Program-made: the position numbers and the translations under genes | Part shown: positions 54,002 through 62,687 of the stretch, piece after piece | Layout of the letters: every line of letters starts with the position of its first letter | How positions within the stretch are numbered: the stretch's first letter is position 1 | The notes under the pieces: generated by a model | What the model saw: the letters and a program-made list of their open reading frames with translations, nothing else | Told to the model about the DNA's origin: nothing | Database searches by the model: none | NCBI RefSeq assembly: GCF_003240585.1 | Contig: NZ_PCDP01000002.1 | Location: 81,348 to 145,347 of the forward strand | From: Arminella tubonensis | GTDB lineage: Bacteria > Pseudomonadota > Alphaproteobacteria > Rhizobiales > Rhizobiaceae | Length of the DNA stretch: 64,000 bases | Direction: 5' to 3'

Positions 54002-54389
54002 GAAGTATCAACAAGGCAAGCGTAGCCGCCACTGGCAGCCACAGTTGTTTTCACCTTTTCCTAACGCCAACTATCGCGCCAGATCGTTGCGGAACTGAAT
54101 TATCCACAATGGCATGTCGAGTGTGAATGCGACGCCCAACGGTCCGAACAAGATCTCAAACGTCAGCACTCGTGCGATATGTTCTAGAACCGATCCGACT
54201 GGCCGCGGGGTCTGCAGCTAGCAGCTTGTCCGCCATTTAAAACGGGTTGGTCCGCAGGACAGAGCACCACGAATCGTCGTTCGCTCCCAATCTGTATCCA
54301 ATATCATAACCCGGAACAGACACGCCCGCGCGCTTGACGGGAAACTTCGGGCGGTTGCGAAATTTCGATAGGCTGCCCGGTGGGATGTG

Positions 54390-54570
54390 GCAGCGATGGG
54401 TCCTTTACCCGGACTGCTTTGTAGAAGCCCGCTTCGGCCAAATGGGCCAAGCCATCCGCGTCACTGGCGTCGGTCTTGTTGAGCGTCTCGTCCAAGACCT
54501 TCTGCGGTGCCGCGCTTCGATGCAGATTGCTGGACCCCTTCGGCCGTTGGCGCATGACAGAACCATGTCG
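54390..54570 (-). mobile_element. IS110-family transposase fragment (middle part)
   Basis: Minus-strand PAICIEARH in one frame and VLDETLNKTDASDADGLAHL, AEAGFYKAVRVKD in another match the central DEDD-domain region of IS110 transposases (the NKTDxxDAxGLA motif is diagnostic). Frameshifted and truncated on both sides. The bases 54002-54389 hold nothing else recognisable. Confidence 0.65.
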
Positions 54571-54637
54571 ATAACGGTCCTGTCTCGAATACAACGCGCT
54601 TGGCGGGCGGGGCGTGTTTGCACGGGAACAGCCGTGT

Positions 54638-54913
54638 TCAGACCTTGTCAAAAGTGAACGACGTCAAAAGCGTTGTAACGAAGTTACTAGCCTTTTCCTT
54701 GACGAGAATTTCCGTCCACTCATCGGTTCCCCGAAGCATTAGCCCGGTATAGATACTATCGACCGCAGCCTCTTCAATACGCTTGATGTGCGCATGAAAC
54801 GTGGTTTCATCCCCGGATTTATAGATGTCGCGGACGACCATGCGTAAGATTTCCTGGATGGCAATCTGCCAGGCGGTATTGATCGCCTGCAATTCGTTAG
54901 CTTGATCCGTCAT
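54638..54913 (-). CDS. Small helical protein of unknown function
   Basis: 91-residue acidic-helical protein beginning MTDQANELQAINTAWQIAIQ. It has a good AGGAGGATCTG ribosome-binding site before ATG 54913 and a protein-like composition (HAHIKRIEEAAVDSIYTGLM). I do not recognise a family. It follows cspA on the same strand after the cspA terminator, so it should have its own promoter. Confidence 0.5.
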   Translation of the reverse strand: MTDQANELQAINTAWQIAIQEILRMVVRDIYKSGDETTFHAHIKRIEEAAVDSIYTGLMLRGTDEWTEILVKEKASNFVTTLLTSFTFDKV

Positions 54914-54971
54914 CAGATCCTCCTGTCATAGCGCTCGTTGCCGGTCAGCCTGTGCTGTCTTGTCATGAGGC

Positions 54972-55000
54972 AAAAAAAAGGCCAGGCAATCTGCCTGACC
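54972..55000 (-). terminator. cspA terminator
   Basis: On the minus strand GGTCAGGCA pairs with TGCCTGGCC over a three-base loop and is followed by eight T. Confidence 0.8.
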
Positions 55001-55066
55001 CGGGTTGGTGATTTGCTTTCGACAGTGCCAGTACATCCGTGGTCAATGGAAAGCAGCAGAAACTGA

Positions 55067-55276
55067 TTAAGCAGCCTGGAGATTGCCGGCCGACATCTTG
55101 CCCGATTTGTTGTCGCGCTCGAGTTCGTAGGCGATCTTCTGGCCTTCGACGATTTCGCGCATTCCGGCGCGCTCGACGGCTGAAATGTGAACGAAGGCGT
55201 CGGCGCCGCCGTTATCAGGCTGAATGAAGCCGAAGCCCTTGGTGGAATTGAACCATTTAACTGTGCCAGTGGTCAT
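55067..55276 (-). CDS. cspA: Cold-shock domain protein
   Basis: 69-residue CspA-type RNA/ssDNA-binding protein. RNP1 KGFGFIQ and RNP2 DAFVHIS are both present in the usual five-strand barrel, beginning TGTVKWFNSTKGFGFI. ATG 55276 (MTTGTVKWF) is chosen over an upstream start at 55291. GAGAGGG lies before the start. It has its own strong terminator. CspA paralogues act as RNA chaperones in cold or stationary phase. The upstream 250 bases include a likely structured leader. Confidence 0.93.
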   Translation of the reverse strand: MTTGTVKWFNSTKGFGFIQPDNGGADAFVHISAVERAGMREIVEGQKIAYELERDNKSGKMSAGNLQAA

Positions 55277-55519
55277 GATGAACCCTCTCATAGCAATAAG
55301 AAACGACCGCCACGCGAACGCGCTGCGGATGATGATAGCGATTGTTTTAAAGGGAGGGTTCGTTCAGGGCGGAGTGCTAATCGCGCAATAACCAAAGCTC
55401 AGCAAGAAAATATCGTCACGACCTCACTAGGCCCTTTACTGGCCCGCGTCAACTCCTCGTTCTTATGACGTTATTTATTCGATCATGACATGTCTTCGGC
55501 GGCGACGCTTCAGGGCGAG

Positions 55520-55705
55520 TGATAGCATCACGGTGCTGGTCGTTGGGACGAAGTTTTTATCCGCATGAACATCCCGGTTCTTTTGTAGGACGAGGGATTG
55601 GTCGTCCATGAAGCTGCAAACGCGAACGAGGCGATCGCCATTTTGAACGCCGATCCTAAGATCAGGGTCATGTTCACCGACTTCGACATGCCGGGCACGA
55701 GGAGC
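55520..55705 (+). pseudogene. Response-regulator receiver fragment
   Basis: Plus-strand remnants of a receiver domain: SITVLVVG, then after a frameshift DEVFIRMNIPVLL, an in-frame TAG at 55587 where Glu would be expected, and DEGLVVHEAANANEAIAILN, ADPKIRVMFTDFDMPG containing the phospho-acceptor Asp region. It ends abruptly at about 55705 against the IS110 piece. The second half of the receiver is gone. Confidence 0.65.
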
Positions 55706-55810
55706 TCGCGACAATTTCTTCCCAAACTTCAGCTCCCCCGTCATCGACGCCCCATGGATCTGAAAAACCGTCTTTGCCAAATCCACCCCGATCATTGTAT
55801 CTTTCGTCAC
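55706..55810 (-). mobile_element. IS110-family transposase N-terminal fragment
   Basis: Minus strand MTKDTMIGVDLAKTVFQIHG, ASMTGELKFGKKLSR, the first 34 or so residues of an IS110 transposase (the first catalytic Asp is in GVDLAK). It joins the response-regulator remnant directly. The element is not complete. 55811-56141 holds only the promoter region of the hydrolase gene. Confidence 0.7.
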
Positions 55811-56141
55811 GGTTGCCGTCCTTTCCGCTCAGTGGCTGTAAACACCACTATCCTGGCACATTGCGATGCCGTCTGGGGAGGGCGGCACCCCGCTCTATCT
55901 TTCAATTGACGATCTGCCGATCCCTGTGCGGGTAACAAGTCATTCACCGAAAGACTTGCCGCACGGGGAAATATGCGGCTTCGCCGCCGCCGTGGCTGCG
56001 CTTGACTATCCAATCTGACCAGAGACGCCGCCTAATAGGACGATCCGGTCTAATGATCTTCGAAAGAAGCCGTGGGGACTTCAACGGCTTCCAACGGACG
56101 TTTCCGCAATCAACTAAGTCCAACCAGAAGGAGAAGGTAAA

Positions 56142-56843
56142 ATGCCTACAGCACCCAAGCTTACCGTCGTGTTCTGCCATGGCATTTGGGCTGATGGCTC
56201 ATGCTTCAGCAAAGTAATCCCCGCATTGCAGGCGGACGGGCACGAAGTTATCGCAGTTCAATATGGACTGGACTCTTTTGAAGAGGATTTGGCGACGGTG
56301 AAGCGCACGCTTAACCGTGTCGGGAGTCCTGTTCTCCTCGTCGGTCATTCCTACGGCGGAGCCACCATCACGGCATCCGGCGTTGATGAGCGCGTGGTTG
56401 GCCTGGTCTACATTGCAGCGGTCGCACCAGATGCGGGCGAGACCGTACAGGACCAGCTCGATAAGTATCCATCGGATATCTTCTCTCGCGTCGAGGTCGC
56501 CGATGGGCGCGCCTGGATGCTTCCGAACGGCACCGAGTTCTTCGCCGGAGACCTCTCCGAGGAAGAGCAGAAGCTCATATGGGCGACCCACTATGCGCCC
56601 GTCTACGATCTTTTTCACCAACAGAAGCTCAGCGCCGACAATATAGCGTGGCGGTCGAAGCCGAGCTGGTACGTCCTGGCGACGCAAGACCACACTGTAC
56701 ATCCCAACCTGCAACGCTGGGTCTCGGAGCGTATGGGAGCGACCGTCACTGAGGTGGAGAGCAGCCATGTGCCGATGCTCTCTCACCCCGATGTTGTCAT
56801 CGACGTCATTCGCCAGGCAGCGGCCGCGGTTCAAAACGGCTAA
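56142..56843 (+). CDS. Alpha/beta-fold hydrolase
   Basis: 233-residue hydrolase. The oxyanion CHGIW is near residue 12, the nucleophile elbow GHSYGG has Ser70, and the catalytic His is in SSHVPMLSHP near the C-terminus. The length and the FCHGIWADGSCFSKVIPAL start are those of the small EstC/MEST-like esterases widespread in rhizobia. AGAAGGAGAAGG precedes ATG. It is intact while neighbours on both sides are remnants. Substrate unknown. Confidence 0.85.
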   Translation: MPTAPKLTVVFCHGIWADGSCFSKVIPALQADGHEVIAVQYGLDSFEEDLATVKRTLNRVGSPVLLVGHSYGGATITASGVDERVVGLVYIAAVAPDAGETVQDQLDKYPSDIFSRVEVADGRAWMLPNGTEFFAGDLSEEEQKLIWATHYAPVYDLFHQQKLSADNIAWRSKPSWYVLATQDHTVHPNLQRWVSERMGATVTEVESSHVPMLSHPDVVIDVIRQAAAAVQNG

Positions 56844-57029
56844 CGACTACCGCCAACTGTCCGACAGATCGAGAGAGGCTGCCATGGACGGCCTCCCTCG
56901 CCTATGCGAATACCGCGTGGAAAGATAGGGGCGCAAATAGGATGTCGGGTGATAGCGCGAGGCGGCCTTCCGATAGCTTGTCAACGCTCGGGCACTGTTA
57001 CTGGTAGCCTTTAGGGTATGCCATTCGTA

Positions 57030-57570
57030 AGACGCGCCGAGGACAGAGTGCACGACGCGCAACGGTCTTATGGTCGCGGACGCCGATATTTCCCGCACTG
57101 TGGCGATAGAAGGTAGGTCGACGAGCCAGCCGAGCGCAGACATGAGGCCAAACAGGTCGTCTCCAGTCATATCACTGCGCGCCGTCCCTCCGCCTGAGCA
57201 TGGGACAACAGTCGCGCACTCGCGGCGTGCAGCGCGGCGCATGAAGCATCAAGAGCGGAGTCCGGGTTCGTATGGGCAGCCGCCATCAGGGCGACGACGC
57301 CTTGTGGCTTTGGGTGAATGCGATCCACGCGCGAAAGCAGATCAGGAGCGCTTCGTAGGTGGCGTCGACGTTTCAAGTTTACCTGCCCTCTGTGTCAATA
57401 CGTCCAGCTTCGTCCGTAGCAACGCTTCGAACAAATCCTCCCGCCTCGGGAAATGGTGCGGCAGTGTGGTCAATCCAACCCCCGCCCGGCGGGCAATATC
57501 GCGCATGGCCTCGGTCCCGCGCTCGATGACGGTCGCTGGTCCAATTATAAACGGATCGATGATCCACTAG
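57030..57570 (-). pseudogene. TetR-family regulator remnant
   Basis: Minus-strand pieces: MRDIARRAGVGLTTLPHHFP, RREDLFEALLRTKLDVLTQR (helix-turn-helix end), then in other frames VVALMAAAHTNPDSALDASC and DDLFGLMSALGWLVDLPS. The order matches a TetR regulator. At least two frame changes and a premature stop occur, and the N-terminal helix is incomplete. It is divergent from an F420-type reductase remnant, its probable former target. Confidence 0.65.
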
Positions 57571-57657
57571 ATTCAGTGCTTGCGCGTACATGGCAACAGA
57601 AACCCAGCCCGCAACACGAAACGAGACGTCACAAAGAATCCCGCAAGGGACACGAAC

Positions 57658-57930
57658 ATGAGCACTATCAGCATCATCGGCTCAGGCGGTATGGCGCAGG
57701 CGTCGCCGGCCTTGCCGTAAAAGCAGGACACGCCATAGAGGTGATGGCTCGCGACGCCCCGCGTTAGACGCTGGCCGATGAGCTCGGCACCGGCGCGACG
57801 ACAGGTTTTGGCTCTGGCCGGGTCATCGTTATCCTGGCGGTCCCATACTCAGCGGTCTTCGAGGTCGTGAAGCATCACGGCGAGGCGCTGGCAGGCGCCT
57901 CGTCGACATCACCCAACCCCATCAAATCCG
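57658..57930 (+). pseudogene. NADPH-dependent F420 reductase-like remnant
   Basis: It starts MSTISIIGSGGMAQ with the dinucleotide-binding GSGGM, then after a frameshift AGLAVKAGHAIEVMARD, and after another ELGTGATTGFGSGRVIVILA, VPYSAVFEVV and GEALAG. These are the N-terminal half of the Fno-like family (COG2085), often divergent from a TetR gene. It stops recognisably at about 57930 and the C-terminal half is absent. Confidence 0.6.
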
Positions 57931-58124
57931 ATCTCCTGGGCTTCTTGACCCCTGAAGACAGTTTGGGCGCAGGAGATCAGGGTCGTCACCGCCAACATGG
58001 ATATCTTCTTCTGTAGCAGAAGCGCGCCGTAAAGCAGAGTCTCTGCCTTGGGGGGCAGCCAGGCATAGATATCGATTGGCACTACGCGGTCGCAGCAGCG
58101 CACTATCGAAGAGGAATAGTGATC

Positions 58125-58211
58125 CTAATACCAGCGCCCTCGGCCGAACATGCCGCCGCCGCCAATAAGTAGAACTACAACAACGATGATGAGAAGGGTT
58201 GTGACACTCAA
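58125..58211 (-). CDS. 28-residue membrane microprotein
   Basis: Very short frame starting at TTG 58211 (MSVTTLLIIVVVVLLIGGGG then MFGRGRWY). AGGAGA lies six bases upstream, well placed. One hydrophobic helix followed by a Gly/Arg/Trp tail resembles the tiny DUF3309-type stress membrane proteins of rhizobia. The neighbourhood (57931-58956) contains nothing else that I can support on either strand. Confidence 0.5.
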   Translation of the reverse strand: MSVTTLLIIVVVVLLIGGGGMFGRGRWY

Positions 58212-58956
58212 TGTACATCTCCTGGGGGTACCCTGGTCATCTCCACCGCGCTTACCTGCGCGATGCGTTGCACCTGATGGTCCTCCGACCTAGCTCAACG
58301 CGTAGAATCGGGTTTGGTTCGATTCGGCTGAATAACCTGTTGCGATGAGATGAGTTCGTCGGTTCTCAACGAACAACGGCAACCTTGCTTGTTCCATGCA
58401 GCCCCGCCCGTGTGGCAGACCATCCGATCCCGTCTGCTCGCCCCTGCCGGCGGGCAAGCGCTACCTTCGCCTTGGAGATTGGGACGGCTTCCGCTTCGGC
58501 GAAATTCACGCCGAGTGCGGAGGCATACCTTCTTAAGTCGCACCTACTCGTTTCACTCGTCGCTGCAGTCATCACCCGAGCTGTCGTCCGCATTGTCGCC
58601 GGAATCAGCGTCAGCCCGCTCGTCCTGTGTCAGGTCCTCCTCGACCGTCGTCTTCCTCGCTCTCTTCGGAAGTTGCGATTTCCGTCGATTCCTCGGAAAC
58701 ATATTCCAGGTGGGATGACGAGCTTTCCGTGGTGCCGGTCTCCCAGCTGGTGCATTCGGAATCGGCCAGCTGCCGCTGCCGGGCCATAACGCTGGCCGGC
58801 GATCCGGCTGCAACAGATCCGGTCAGCGTTTACTCTCATTTTCGCGACATCCTTGTCCGTCGAGCGACTCGACGCGACGACAGATTCGCCCGCCTTTATC
58901 TGTCGTGGACTAAGATAGTAAGGCGTCGACCCTGCCCTATGAGTATCGCATGGAAC
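58212..58956. other. About 745 bases without a supported gene
   Basis: Long frames of low-quality composition on both strands, including an acidic minus-strand frame (DSGDNADDSSGDDCSDE). No motif and no ribosome-binding site convinces me. The last part should contain the promoter of the YihY-type gene. Confidence 0.35.
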
Positions 58957-60008
58957 ATGAGTGGCGTTAAACTGTTTCGCCAAGGACGGATACTCTTAGA
59001 GGCGGGCGGAGGCGTGAGCGACCAGGCAGATGGCACCGCGGCGGGCGACGATCTTGGGGAACAGCCAGATCGAGGCCGATCCGCGGACACTCCGAAAGAG
59101 ATCCCAGCGAGGGGATTGAAGGACGTCCTCTATCGCATCGTCTCTGGGGTGAACGAGGATCGGGTGCCGCTGATTGCGGCCGGCGTGACCTACTATCTGC
59201 TTCTTGCCCTTTTTCCTGCGCTCGGGGCGCTGGTTTCGCTATATGGGTTGGTCGCAGATCCAACGACGATCGCGAGCCATATCGGCTTTCTGTGAACGTC
59301 TTTCCGCGTGGCTCATTCGATCTCATTCTCAACCAGTTGACCGCTCTCACGCAGCAAAAGGCGGGGTCTCTCGGCTTGGGCTTCATCGCAGGTTTGATCG
59401 TGGCGCTTTGGAGCGCCAACAACGGCATTAAGGCACTCTGCGACGCGATGAACGTGGCCTATGAGGAAGACGAGAAACGAGGGTTCATCGTATACAATCT
59501 GGTGTCTCTCGCCTTCACGTTCGGAGCAATCGCAATTACCGCTGGACTAATCGTTGCCGTCGGTGTCGTTCCCGCCGTTCTCAAATACTTTTGGCTCGAC
59601 CGATGGATCGAGCTGCTGACCAGACTTGCTCGTTGGCCTGCGATCCTAGCGCTTGTTCTCCTCGGGGTCGCCACGCTCTATCGATATGGGCCGAGCCGGG
59701 AGCGCGCAAAATTGCGCTGGCTCAGCTGGGGCGCGGCGCTCACCACCGTCCTGTGGCTGGTCGCATCCGTTCTGTTCTCGTTCTATCTCGATCATTTCGC
59801 CAACTACAATGCAACCTACGGGACGCTTGGCGCGCTCATCGCCTTCATGGTCTGGTTATGGATATTGATGATTATTCTCATCGTCGGCGCCGAAATGAAC
59901 GCAGAACTCGAACATCAGACCGCCAAGGATTCCACGACGGGATCGCCGTTGCCTATGGGCGGTCGCGGCGCGCATGTGGCGGATACATTGGGCAAAGAGG
60001 CAGACTGA
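58957..60008 (+). pseudogene. YihY/BrkB-family membrane protein, one frameshift
   Basis: Polytopic inner-membrane protein of about 350 residues. The first frame (58957-59295) has KDVLYRIVSGVNEDRVPLIA and AAGVTYYLLLALFPALGALV. The second (59292-60008) has LGFIAGLIVALWSANNGIKA, MNVAYEEDEKRGFI, several further spans and YGTLGALIAFMVWLWILMII. They are joined by a single lost base at about 59293 (CTGTGAACG). All six expected membrane regions are present, so the damage may be recent or a sequencing error. Such proteins are often linked to envelope stress. Confidence 0.75.
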
Positions 60009-60033
60009 TTTTCGGAGGGGTCGACATGTCGCC

Positions 60034-60230
60034 AGGAAACCGGAACTCGAGCCTGCGGCGGAGTTTCAAGCTCGCCAGCCGGGAGCCAGAACATGACCAG
60101 CAAAGACGACTCACCCGCGCATTAAACCTCATCGACAAGATTGACTTCTGCATGCTTTCCACCCATCGGGCGAACAGATCAGGGCACGGCCGGGGTAACG
60201 AACGCAAGAAGGGCCGGACGATGAGATTGC
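60034..60230 (+). pseudogene. Pyridoxamine-phosphate-oxidase-like stress protein fragment
   Basis: The frame RRLTRALNLIDKIDFCMLST recalls the start of general-stress FMN-binding proteins of the pyridoxamine 5'-phosphate oxidase family, but after STHRANRSG the sequence becomes unrelated and basic. Only the first helix and strand are left. Weak assignment. Confidence 0.3.
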
Positions 60231-60264
60231 GGTTCAAGCTATCCCCCTTCCTTGGTTCAGCGCT

Positions 60265-60432
60265 TCAAACTGCTTCCTCCAGATTGAGCGATTGGGCAGC
60301 ATCTTCGGCACGATCCACATCGAGGCCGATGAGCAATGCTCCCCGAATATTGGCCACGTCATTGGTGACGGCATCGATTACCGACTATGTGCCGTCGTTG
60401 TCTTTCCTTACAAAGTATCGCCGTCGGACCAT
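60265..60432 (-). pseudogene. Small rhizobial protein with an amber codon
   Basis: Minus-strand frame MVRRRYFVRKDNDGT, then TAG at 60387-60385, then SVIDAVTNDVANIRGALLIG, LDVDRAEDAAQSLNLEEA to a natural stop at 60265. Reading Trp (TGG) for TAG gives a continuous GTWSVIDA protein of about 55 residues that looks fully coding. One base change is enough to explain it. Family unnamed. Confidence 0.5.
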
Positions 60433-60546
60433 TGGTGAGAAGATAAAGTAACGGGGCGATTAGACAGCTCCTGCGACACTAAAAATCTGCGCTATTCGCG
60501 CTAGTAGGCCGCCATGAGGAATCAATTCTCACTACAGCCCGACTGA

Positions 60547-60720
60547 CTAGGATCTAGCCAGTGAGCTAACGATCGCTTCCTTGGCTGCATTCAGAGCAGC
60601 CATAGGGCCGGCCTCAAACGCCTGACGCGCGTGATAAGAAAAAGATCCAGACATCGAGCGGATCGACGGGCCGTCAACGATAACAGCACAGGAGCGAACA
60701 TTAAGCGGCCCGGCTTCCAA
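60547..60720 (-). CDS. Possible 57-residue protein
   Basis: Frame from TTG 60720 with VRSCAVIVDGPSIRSMSGSF, YHARQAFEAGPMAALNAAKE and AIVSSLARS. The last helix is convincing but the start is not: GAAAGGG abuts the TTG. It may be the C-terminus of a decayed gene. Divergent from the small paralogue at 60734. Confidence 0.3.
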   Translation of the reverse strand: MEAGPLNVRSCAVIVDGPSIRSMSGSFSYHARQAFEAGPMAALNAAKEAIVSSLARS

Positions 60721-60733
60721 CCCTTTCGAGGAT

Positions 60734-60982
60734 ATGTATCAATTCACCAATGAATCTGACATGGCAATCCTTTTCGACACGGTTTCGAAGGCAATTGCCG
60801 TCAGCTTCCGAGGGAAGGTGATTTATCTTCCAGATCCATATCTTGACCCCAAGGCGGATGTCGCCGCTGGGGAGGAGCGCTGCCGGAGACTTAGATGGCT
60901 AGACCCGTCGCGACCGGGCGCGCGCAACAGACTAATACAAGGAGCGAACTTCATCGCATCTGCGCGGCTTTTGTTGGCGTAA
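60734..60982 (+). CDS. Paralogue of the 12796-12963 small protein, with an altered C-terminus
   Basis: The core SDMAILFDTVSKAIAVSFRG, KVIYLPDPYLDPKADVAAGE, ERCRRLRWLD parallels the small stress-type gene near 12.9 kb. There the protein ends two residues after WLD, whereas here the frame runs on for 25 unrelated residues (PSRPGARNRLIQGANFIASA), suggesting loss of the original stop. GAGGAT lies just before ATG 60734. No EcfG-type promoter is seen upstream. 60983-61172 holds nothing else. Confidence 0.5.
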   Translation: MYQFTNESDMAILFDTVSKAIAVSFRGKVIYLPDPYLDPKADVAAGEERCRRLRWLDPSRPGARNRLIQGANFIASARLLLA

Positions 60983-61244
60983 CAGCGGCAAACCACGGGA
61001 AGTTAAGTAGTTTCCATTCCACGGCGTCGAAAAACGTTTCTCTGGGAAAAGGGCATCTTCTGGTCGTGAGGACGCACTGGCACTGAGCGCTCCGGTCCGC
61101 TCAGCGGCCCTATCGTCGGCGACGTCGTCACGAACCGCGCTCGACGTCATTGATTGTTTGGGGAGACCGAATATGTTGCCTAGGCATCTTTCAGGTGATG
61201 CGGGATTTCCTGAGGGATACGATACAGTTTTTGAAAGACGAGAT

Positions 61245-62687
61245 ATGCCAAAACGGAAAACGCCTGCCTTTGTCAGCACAGGTATTGCAGGGCTGAACGA
61301 AATCCTGCGCGGCGGCCTGCCAGCATCAAATCTTTATATGCTGCAGGGAGCCCCGGGCGCCGGCAAGACGACGGCCGCGCTCCAGTTCTTGCGCGCAGGG
61401 GTGGAGGCAGGGGAAAGCTGCATCTACGTCACGCTGTCGCAGACCGCCGCAGAACTCGAGGCTATCGCTGTTTCGCACGGCTGGACGCTCGATGGCATTC
61501 GCGTCGAGGAGTTGGCGACGTCTGGCGCGGTCAACGAAGCCGATGACCAGAGTATATTTCTGACTACAGATCTCCGGCTCGATCAAACGCGAAAGGCGGT
61601 CGAGGCGGCGATAGAAGAACATAAACCGAGGCGGCTGGTCTATGATTCCCTTCTGGAGATCCGCCTGATAACCGGTGATTCACCGCGGTTTCGCCGCGAG
61701 TTGATCGGGTTCAAGTCCTTTCTTGCCAAGCGCAATGTGGTAGCACTGCTACTGGATACCCAGGTTGCGGGCTATGATCGCAGCGGCGAAGAGGTCGAAG
61801 GCCTGGCACATGGGGTGATTCGCTTCGACAAAGCGTTGGAGGAATATGGCGGGGTGCGCCGTCGCGTGGAGGTTTCCAAGATGCGCGGCGTTCCTGTCGC
61901 AGAGGGATATCACGACATGGCTATCCGCGAAGGCGAGGGCATCGTGGTCTTCCCACGGATCATGCCAAGCATGGCGTCGGACACGACTAAGCCAGAACTG
62001 ATCAAGTCCGGAGTCGGAGCGCTTGATGACATGTTTGGTGGCGGCCAAGAGGCGGGAACAACCACGTTGGTCATCGGGCAGTCGGGCACCGGCAAATCGA
62101 CCATGTCATCGCTCTATGCGACTGCGGCGCTTGAACGCGGTGAAAATGTCGCGTTGTTCCTGTTCGAAGAGAGGCTGGAGACATTCTTCCGGCGCTCCGA
62201 AGGCTTGGGGATGCAGCTCAGGCAATTCCACAAGGATGGCAAGCTCATCCTGCGGGATTTCAATCCGAATGAAATCTCGCCCGGCGAGTTCGGCCAGATC
62301 GTTCAGGAAGCAGTCACGCAGAGCAAAGCGCGTGTCGTCGTCATCGATAGCCTGACCGGTTATCTGAACTCGCTGCCACACCGGGAAAAAGCGGTTCGCG
62401 ATATTCAGTCGCTGCTTAAATTCCTTGCCCGCTCTGGCGTGCTCACCATGTTGATCGTCGCCCAGCATGGTCTGATCGGCCAAAACGTGGGCATTGACGT
62501 TGACGTCAGCTTTCTCGGCGACACTGTTCTCCTGCTGCGCATCATGGAGCACGAAGGGCGCCTGCGACGAAACATCACTGTGGTCAAAAAGCGCCACGGT
62601 CCGCACGACCTCAATATCCAGGAGCTGTTGATCGAGAGTGGCAGCGTTAGTGTGGTTTCCTATAATCCACTACCCGATCCGAAATGA
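61245..62687 (+). CDS. KaiC-like double-domain ATPase
   Basis: 480-residue RecA/KaiC-superfamily protein with two KaiC domains. Domain 1 (about 8-240) has STGIAGLNEILRGGLP and Walker A GAPGAGKTT. Domain 2 (about 245-480) has SGVGALDDMFGGG, Walker A GQSGTGKST, LFLFEERLETFF and Walker B ARVVVIDSLTGYL. The glutamate pair after the second strand is present in domain 2 (FEE) but replaced by LSQT in domain 1, so domain 1 may bind but not hydrolyse ATP. ATG 61245 starts close to the domain as in homologues; ATG 61173 with GGGGAGA upstream is a real alternative. It overlaps the kinase gene by four bases. No kaiB is visible. Confidence 0.88.
   Translation: MPKRKTPAFVSTGIAGLNEILRGGLPASNLYMLQGAPGAGKTTAALQFLRAGVEAGESCIYVTLSQTAAELEAIAVSHGWTLDGIRVEELATSGAVNEADDQSIFLTTDLRLDQTRKAVEAAIEEHKPRRLVYDSLLEIRLITGDSPRFRRELIGFKSFLAKRNVVALLLDTQVAGYDRSGEEVEGLAHGVIRFDKALEEYGGVRRRVEVSKMRGVPVAEGYHDMAIREGEGIVVFPRIMPSMASDTTKPELIKSGVGALDDMFGGGQEAGTTTLVIGQSGTGKSTMSSLYATAALERGENVALFLFEERLETFFRRSEGLGMQLRQFHKDGKLILRDFNPNEISPGEFGQIVQEAVTQSKARVVVIDSLTGYLNSLPHREKAVRDIQSLLKFLARSGVLTMLIVAQHGLIGQNVGIDVDVSFLGDTVLLLRIMEHEGRLRRNITVVKKRHGPHDLNIQELLIESGSVSVVSYNPLPDPK

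Noticed and set aside
58957..58976. GGAAC (58953-58957) followed by CGTT near the YihY start
   Set aside because: Spacing of eight bases is wrong for EcfG.
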